From: Eumeta japonica
Lineage: Eukaryota > Arthropoda > Insecta > Lepidoptera > Psychidae
Reading direction: 5' to 3'
Assembly (NCBI GenBank): GCA_005406025.1
Contig: BGZK01000097.1
Location: forward strand, 682,001-746,000
Length of the DNA: 64,000 nt
Part shown: piece after piece, positions 58,206 to 64,000 of the stretch
Position numbering within the stretch: the stretch's first letter is position 1
Layout: each line of letters opens with the position of its first letter
Made by a program: the position numbers and the translations under genes
Notes under the pieces: model-generated
Seen by the model: the letters and a program-made list of their open reading frames with translations, nothing else
Databases searched by the model: none
What the model was told of the DNA's origin: nothing

Positions 58206-58959
58206 CTAAAATATGACAGATTCTAAATGCTGCGGCTAGGCAAATCAAAACGTGTCATTAGTATTCATTTTAATTGAGAATCTCATAATGAAAGCTGTTT
58301 CATTTAAAACAACAGTGAAAATGTATTTTTTTTTTAATTTAATGATCATATTGAAATAGCAGTCTGATTTTTTTTCAGAGCCTTTTTGAGGGGCCAAAGA
58401 TTAATGAGAGTACCTACTCTCGTTAACTGGCGGCAGTGACCGGCGGTCACGACCCATGACTACTCGAAAACCCAGAGGACCCACTAGTGTATTGTCGGCT
58501 CCTTAGGTAGAAATATCATATCTGATAGACAGGAAAATAGGTTGATAGAGAGAAGAGCGTGCCACCGAAACTCGCACTTACCGGACGAAATGACACAACT
58601 ATAACTTTACGTCTGTATATTGTAGGAGTGTTATATCTTACTAGTTGAGTCGGCTCCTTTTCGTTCTGCAGCCAAATCGAACATAGCATGGCTTACTACA
58701 TTAAAAATAAATAAATAATTTTAACCTATCTTATCGCATTTGCGACAGTGTATTTGATAAATGTATTTATATGTATAATAAATATATTTAAATTTAAATG
58801 GTAATATATACAATCGTCATTTAAATTGGTATTTTTGGCACATAATATTCATAGAAAATCGTGTTACTGCTCCTGTACTGTCAGGAACATCGTACATTGA
58901 GTAGGTCACTTTCTGTCAGCTTTATGCTTAATCACTGCGCACCGTCGAAGAACGGGGAA
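58204..58959. other. AT-rich non-coding DNA
   Basis: Nothing is identified. A TTTTTTTTCAG at about 58369-58379 opens only short frames. Confidence 0.45.
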
Positions 58960-59342
58960 CAAACACTGTCTTCTCGCCTATTTGTTTGAGTTTCGATTTC
59001 GAGGAAAGGTTCGGCTTGGCTTCGCGGGAGGCCCCCGGTCAATTATAAGTCCCGCGATACGATCCAAATATCTGATTCATTGTATATTCCCGTTACGAAA
59101 TAAAAGATATCATTGAGATCCAATCTCCCGCGATCTCGGATAAAGAGAATGTGGGCGGGTGTGCATCAGTGCGGGGCGGATGGGAGTAACAAAAGCCTCA
59201 CGCAACAACAGCGAATATTAAATTGCCCCCGACCTCGGCAGCGGCGAGGTAAAAAGCTCGCCTATCAAGCGAGAGGGAGTTTTGATTTGCAACGGAAAAA
59301 ATAAATTTGAACAAAACACATCGTAAACAGCCTCGTCCGTAC
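58960..59342. other. GC-rich island
   Basis: Words such as TTCGCGGGAGGCCCCCGGTC, GTGGGCGGGTGTGCATCAGT and CCGACCTCGGCAGCGGCGAG stand out. There is no repeat hallmark and no sustained frame with a family match. It is a candidate conserved non-coding element. Confidence 0.4.
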
Positions 59343-59347
59343 GGCGT

Positions 59348-59358
59348 GTCTCTTTCTC

Positions 59359-59438
<80 letters not shown>

Positions 59439-59441
59439 TGT
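59348..59441. repeat. (TC)n(TG)n compound microsatellite
   Basis: A TC run (59348-59389, one interruption) is followed by about 25 TG units. Three overlapping minus-strand frames at 59198-59557 (His/Thr then Arg/Glu runs) are artefacts of it. Confidence 0.95.
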
Positions 59442-59614
59442 AGTATTTGTGTACATGATAATGAATAGAAATCTTTGGACACACACACAGCAACATTTGG
59501 TCCCAAATTAAACGATGACGCTTGTACTATGAGTATGGGATAGTCGATAAAATACATGTTTACTTTAAAATATATATTTACATCTTTTTCTTGTGTAAAT
59601 ACTTATAATAATAA

Positions 59615-59745
59615 TAGAAACACCCAGACCCAAGAAGAACATTAAGCGTTGATCATGTGTTAATGTATGTCTTGTGCAGAAATCGAACCCACGCCCTCAG
59701 CACGGCTGGTAAGGTCACACAAACTACGCCAATCGAAACAGAAAT
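59615..59745 (+). repeat. Dispersed repeat with AATCGAACCCACG box
   Basis: CACCCAGACCCAAGAAGAAC, CTTGTGCAGAAATCGAACCC and ACGCCCTCAGCACGGCTGG follow the word order of a widespread lepidopteran repeat whose end looks like the antisense of a tRNA-type box B. There is no coding frame. Confidence 0.55.
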
Positions 59746-60539
59746 TGCGATACATTCATAATAAATCAATTACTACACGTATTTTAATATAGTATATGAG
59801 ATGCTTAATTTCTTAATTTAATACTCGATATTTTTGAAGCTACTTTGCTTTGCGCTCAATTCTTGCTTCTTTTGGAAGTCGAAGGTTCCTAATTAGACAA
59901 TTTACTACGAGTTCGTCAATAACTTATGTTTTATAATTATCACCATAGAGCACCATGGTCATTTATCTTGTCCATGACCATTTTAAGAGTGAACATATAA
60001 AAAACACTGTTGTGAATCATGAACATGGTGTCGAAGTTATTCAGCGATTCTACTATTATTTATTAAACACTAAACTCATAAATTATTGATAATTTATGAC
60101 TTTGGTGAATCGAAGGAGAGCGGTTTGTAATGTGCCTGATGTGAAGTAAAGACGTGATGATTACTCGTAACAACATGATCGTTTGTGCCATATTTTTTCC
60201 ATTGTGAACACTTAAATACGTCTCCCAAAGTTGATGTGAAGAATTTTCGAGATAATATATCAGCAATATATTTGAATCCTTCTTATAGAGGCAATCAAAT
60301 ACATTGCTATTTCCATCGGACCTCTGACGGCAACTTGCGACAAAGTTATGCCCCGTATTCACGGATGACACGTTCCCCATAAAAAGATTCTGGCCAACGT
60401 TCGATCTTGCAGGCCAGGCTCAAAACTTCCCATACTATTTTGAGCAATAACGTTAAAATTATTGATCACTTTTTTGAGCTTAATTAGCGTTGATATTATT
60501 AGTTTTAACTTTGATAGTTACTGGAAGTATAACAAAAAA
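59746..60539. other. Non-coding DNA
   Basis: Frames on opposite strands at 60063-60380 and 60185-60382 overlap and have no recognised domain. A small inverted repeat ATGGTCAT/ATGACCAT lies at about 59955-59982. Confidence 0.35.
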
Positions 60540-61184
60540 CCAGCAAAGTGCTTGTCGGGCCATGCACTGTTTAGGGTTCTGTAGTTGCTCTTCACAATAG
60601 ACAGACTTAGAATGAGGCTTTTTGTTTGATACTACTATGAACTTATTAATTGAGTTCACGGTTCAACGGTTAATAATGTTTAAAACGTGCTCACATACGA
60701 CGGATATTATCGATATTACGATATTATAAACTTGTATGAAATTTTGCTTTTTACTGCTCTAAGTACAGTTTACAAGTTGATCGACTATTAGTCATCAACT
60801 TTTTAGGCCTATTTGGCTATGGTAATTTTTCTTTTAACTTCTTTATATATGCTACTACTATTAATTTTTTCGCATTTTTAAGAATAATCATTTGTCCGTT
60901 AAGGGGAAAACAAAATTATCTGCAAAAAAAAATATCCCCATTTTACATGTAGGGAACGAACCTTGAAACAATTGTTTTTTAATATTTTATTGTACCCCTT
61001 TGTCTACGTAGTTAGTACATACAACTATTCCAAATTACAGCTCTCTTGTCATAACAGGTGCTGAGCTAAGCCGTTGGCAGACAGACACAGAAACAAACAG
61101 ACAGACAAACAGACGGACAGGCAGATGGACGGACGGACATGGCGAAACTTTAAACGGTCCGCGTTCACTACGGAACTCTAAAAA
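60540..61184 (+). mobile_element. Non-autonomous TIR element, family 1-related
   Basis: The head CAGCAAAGTGCTTGTCGGGC leads to TTTAGGGTTCTGTAGTTGC, and the right end GTTCACTACGGAACTCTAAA is its imperfect inverted repeat. A GACAGACAAACAGACGGACA and GACGGACGGACATGGCGAAA block lies just inside the right end. The interior differs from copies 1-3, so it is a related family with the same architecture. There is no coding frame. Confidence 0.7.
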
Positions 61185-62309
61185 TGAGTTAATAGTTATT
61201 CTTAAAATATTTCGTTAAGGATCTTTTGAATGAATCAACAAGAACGGAAGTTACGACTTTGATACAGTTTTTGAAGCTCAAGTGTATTTAGTGTATTTTT
61301 GAAATCTACAAGCGTAGAAACTGCAAAGTTATTATGAATATAACATTTTATTATAAAAACGTTTCGATAATGATATCTTTTGATCGAGTTTAACGAGATT
61401 TGCAGCTTTTTACACAGCTTGTTAAGCGTAAATAGCATTATATTTCTAAAATCAATTTCTTTAAAAACGTAAAAATTATTAGAGAAAACTCTTTGTTGCA
61501 AATTATGTCTTTAATATTTCTCAAAGAAATTAAGCGAATCTGTGAACTTTATAATGTTCAGCGCAATTTCATTAAGAATAGAATTTATTAAATTTTAAAA
61601 TGAGGCATTTAAATAATTTAAAAATTATTAAAAAAAATCTTCTAGATTTCTCAAAGTCCACTTAATCAATTGATGTCAAATCTTTAGGAAATCTAAGTTC
61701 AGTCATATCCTTTCGGATTCCGCAAGCCTGATTTAAAATGAATTATTCCTTCAAAAGATATTCAAAGTTTACTTTTAAAAAACATAAGAAAATCCCTCTC
61801 AGAATGGCCAGGAAAGCTTCCTACAAACTCAAAACGTAAAAAACCTTGATTTTCTAAAACGAGACTGAAAACATTAAGTTTTTAATTTTACGAAAATTTT
61901 TAATTTTCTCATTTGCAAATCAAGAAGTAATAAAGATCTTTCTGCTATTCAGCTTTCAGTACTTCTTAATGAAGATGTTATTTAGCCTGATATTTGGTTT
62001 CTGACGTCATCAAGCAAGCCTTCACCATTCCAGTGCCCATCTTCGAGCTCGATAATAACATCCATCGTTATCTATAATCTGCTAAGAATGATAAGAACTT
62101 CCTAAAAGGGAATCACATAGTGTTTATAAACGATGTGGTAGAGGTAGGAGCTGCTTTGAATTCAACATCACAACCTCATCAAGCGTAATCAAATATCAGT
62201 AATTATGTGTGCATGATTTTGATAGAGAATAATTCTATCTGGATACAATATTCAGACGGATTAAATTAAACAATAAACTTAATTATTATTTTTTTCGTTT
62301 GTTTCGTAG
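61185..62309. other. AT-rich non-coding DNA
   Basis: Nothing is recognised. Confidence 0.45.
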
Positions 62310-62570
62310 CAGCGTTTTTTCTGGCACCTTCCCTCCGTCCGATCGCCTGAACTTGGCAATTTTTATTATTCCGTTTCAGGAAGAACTTCCTTTTTCTCGG
62401 AGCAAAACGTGTACAGAATCGATTCGCTCTAACAAGGCAATTATACGGAGTGAATTTAGTTCCGCGGTCCGACTCGGAAAGGCGACCGCAGCGCCGGCAG
62501 CGCGCGTCCGTGTGTCCGGACGTACTAGATTGTATTGCGACTTCGTTAGGGTTTTGTTTCAGAATTAAAT
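62310..62570. other. GC-rich island with open frames on both strands
   Basis: It contains TCCGACTCGGAAAGGCGACC and GCAGCGCCGGCAGCGCGCGT. Plus (62299-62568) and minus (62266-62598) frames overlap, and neither has a recognisable domain. An acceptor-like CCGTTTCAG (62372-62380) opens a 61-codon phase-0 frame of unknown nature. It is more likely regulatory DNA. Confidence 0.35.
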
Positions 62571-62680
62571 CTCGGTCAATTTGAATGTGCCTATTCAAAG
62601 CCTAATTGAAAGTTTTTTACCAATTGTTTTATACAATTTTGTAATTTAATTATTTTCTATATTGATGTTTTTATTGTAAA

Positions 62681-62860
62681 CTAGCTATGCCCGCGAAATC
62701 ATCTGCATGGATTTTGTTATGCTCCATTTATAAATTGACTCATTTTCCGTGAGCCTATTTTCGTGAAATAAAGCCTGTACGTTGCCTTCGGCTACGTTTA
62801 AGTCATCTTTGACATCGCGATTCAAGTTGAATAACCACAATCAATCACGTCTAAAAATCA
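62681..62860 (+). repeat. CTAGC-GCCCGC repeat, copy 2
   Basis: CTAGCTATGCCCGCGAAATC and ATCTGCATGGATTTTGTTAT followed by TAAAGCCTGTACGTTGCCTT match the start of the repeat also present at 43.05 kb. Confidence 0.5.
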
Positions 62861-63469
62861 CGAACTATATTAAGTTCTAGTATTTTGGAGAGAGACAGTT
62901 AAAATTTGAGAGAAAAGTTGATAGTATTATAATACGTTAATAAATTTTAGTAATATTTATAAATTAATAAATATTTGTATATTAATAAATATTAGTAATA
63001 AACGTTATTCCCTTAAACTAATTATATCAAATTTTAATGCCATAGTTCTACTATCATCGACAGCTTTTTCGCAGTACATCTTACCGAACAAAAACCTCAC
63101 GTAAAACGCCTAATTTAAAACTGAGTTATGACACTTTCGAATCAATGGTGCGCATTAAAACGATTACGTGATCCATTAATTTGACAATAGATCTGATAAC
63201 TGTATTATATATAACTTGAAGTGGAGACAGGAAGATTTTTCAAAGGTCTTTCTTAGCACAAGAAAAAAAGGGAAATACGTCTCTTACAGCTGAAATGTGA
63301 CGAAAAATAAGTAGATACAAAAAAAGTAAATATGACGAAAAAAAAAAGAACTCCATAAGAAATAGTAACTACCATATAACCCAAGAAGTTAGAATATGAA
63401 ATACTTTGTCAGCAAAATTTTCACGAACGTCCGTAGGCTGGGCACATATTTATAAATAAAAAATCACTT
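62861..63469. other. AT-rich non-coding DNA
   Basis: Nothing is recognised beyond simple TAATAAATATT-type repetition at 62930-63000. Confidence 0.45.
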
Positions 63470-63765
63470 TTAGGGTCTTCGTTTCAAAGCCTTATGAACT
63501 TCGCATCCTCGTCGCGCTCTCGACACAAAAACATCTAACCCCGAAAATGTTATTCAGTTCATTTGATACGGCCGATTTCTCGAGAAGCTAACGACCTGCG
63601 CGGACCCGGAAAGGGTTTATGGCCGTGAAGATACGTAATAAAAACTGCGTGCGGAGGCAAAAAGGATTGCCTTATAAAAGCGAATTCGTTTCGAAGAGAC
63701 GATCGGCCGAAGCCGGGTCGGGTGGTTAACGTGGAGATAAATTAAAGGTCTCCATTGTATGCGAT
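63470..63765. other. GC-rich island, candidate conserved non-coding element
   Basis: Includes GACCTGCGCGGACCCGGAAA, ACTGCGTGCGGAGGCAAAAA and GATCGGCCGAAGCCGGGTCG. There is no repeat hallmark, frame or splice pair. Confidence 0.4.
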
Positions 63766-64000
63766 CGTGTCAAAATATGATTAGTATCGTTGCCACATAG
63801 TCAGACGAACTTTATAAGCAGCTCTTGGTCCATTACTGCTTATGGTCGTGTAGTTGTATTTTTGGATAAAACAACTTAAAATGCATCGCTGCATGTTTAA
63901 GGCGGAATCGGTTAAATAGAAAAAATGTTACAGCAATACAGGCATTGAAACAAGTGATCACGGCTGAAAATGACGGTGTAACTTTATGAATTAAATTTAT
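63766..64000. other. Non-coding DNA to the window end
   Basis: Nothing is recognised. Confidence 0.4.

Noticed and set aside
58066..58248. Minus-strand frame with Tyr/Ile run
   Set aside because: It is a translation of the (AT)n microsatellite.
59198..59557. Three overlapping minus-strand frames with Thr/His and Arg/Glu runs
   Set aside because: They are translations of the TC/TG microsatellite.
1..64000. CRISPR arrays, bacterial operons, phage or virus genes
   Set aside because: No spaced direct-repeat arrays, ribosome-binding-site spaced genes or viral proteins were seen; the window is eukaryotic.

Overview
This is a gene-poor, AT-rich eukaryotic window that looks lepidopteran. There are no bacterial-style operons. 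Long non-coding stretches carry short GC-rich islands and many repeats of moth and butterfly type: elements whose ends contain AGGGTTCCG with stacked CTGTCCGTCCG-like blocks, a repeat containing GGAAGTTGGCAACGCACT at about 14.94 kb, mariner elements, tRNA-derived SINEs, and jockey/CR1-type and RTE-type LINE remnants. The species cannot be named from this.

The only convincing host gene is on the + strand. A 97-bp exon (4262-4358) encodes the end of an immunoglobulin domain (motif DAGNYTC, ending VHVLQG) and stops in phase 1. It resembles the second Ig domain of Dpr / zig-8-like neuronal cell-surface proteins. Earlier exons must lie left of the window. Downstream are several short exon candidates that each start in phase 1 and soon reach a stop: 6347-6468, 24796-24917 and 39992-40107, with weaker ones at 11344-11390 and 16079-16143. 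The three best encode hydrophobic carboxy termini. The one at 24796 looks like a classic GPI-attachment signal, the one at 39992 is compatible with one, and the one at 6347 has a hydrophobic run followed by an Arg-rich tail. I infer one Ig gene with a set of alternative last exons spread over about 36 kb, possibly switching the mode of membrane attachment. Transcript data would decide this.

Layout: 0-6.5 kb, Ig-gene 3' part with a TIR element near 0.3-1.0 kb; 6.5-16 kb, AT-rich DNA with two small TIR repeats and an intron-less coding remnant at 14.0-14.4 kb; 16-21 kb, two degenerate mariners in opposite orientation, a SINE and another TIR element; 21-27 kb, GC islands, a degenerate CCAT-type satellite and the 24.8 kb exon; 27-35 kb, TIR elements, a roughly 470-bp foldback element and a tRNA-Asn-like SINE head; 37-38 kb, a third mariner; 40 kb, an exon candidate; 41 kb, a GACGTC cluster; 43.6-47.1 kb, a decayed LINE with a second 3' end of the same family behind it; 48-56 kb, hairpins, a SINE and two more LINE ends; 57-64 kb, microsatellites, another TIR element and GC islands.

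The mobile elements all look dead from frameshifts, stops, missing catalytic residues or internal deletions. The GC-rich, repeat-free islands are candidates for conserved regulatory DNA of the large neuronal gene. A recurrent oddity is the set of at least ten near-perfect short inverted repeats with small loops at unrelated places.
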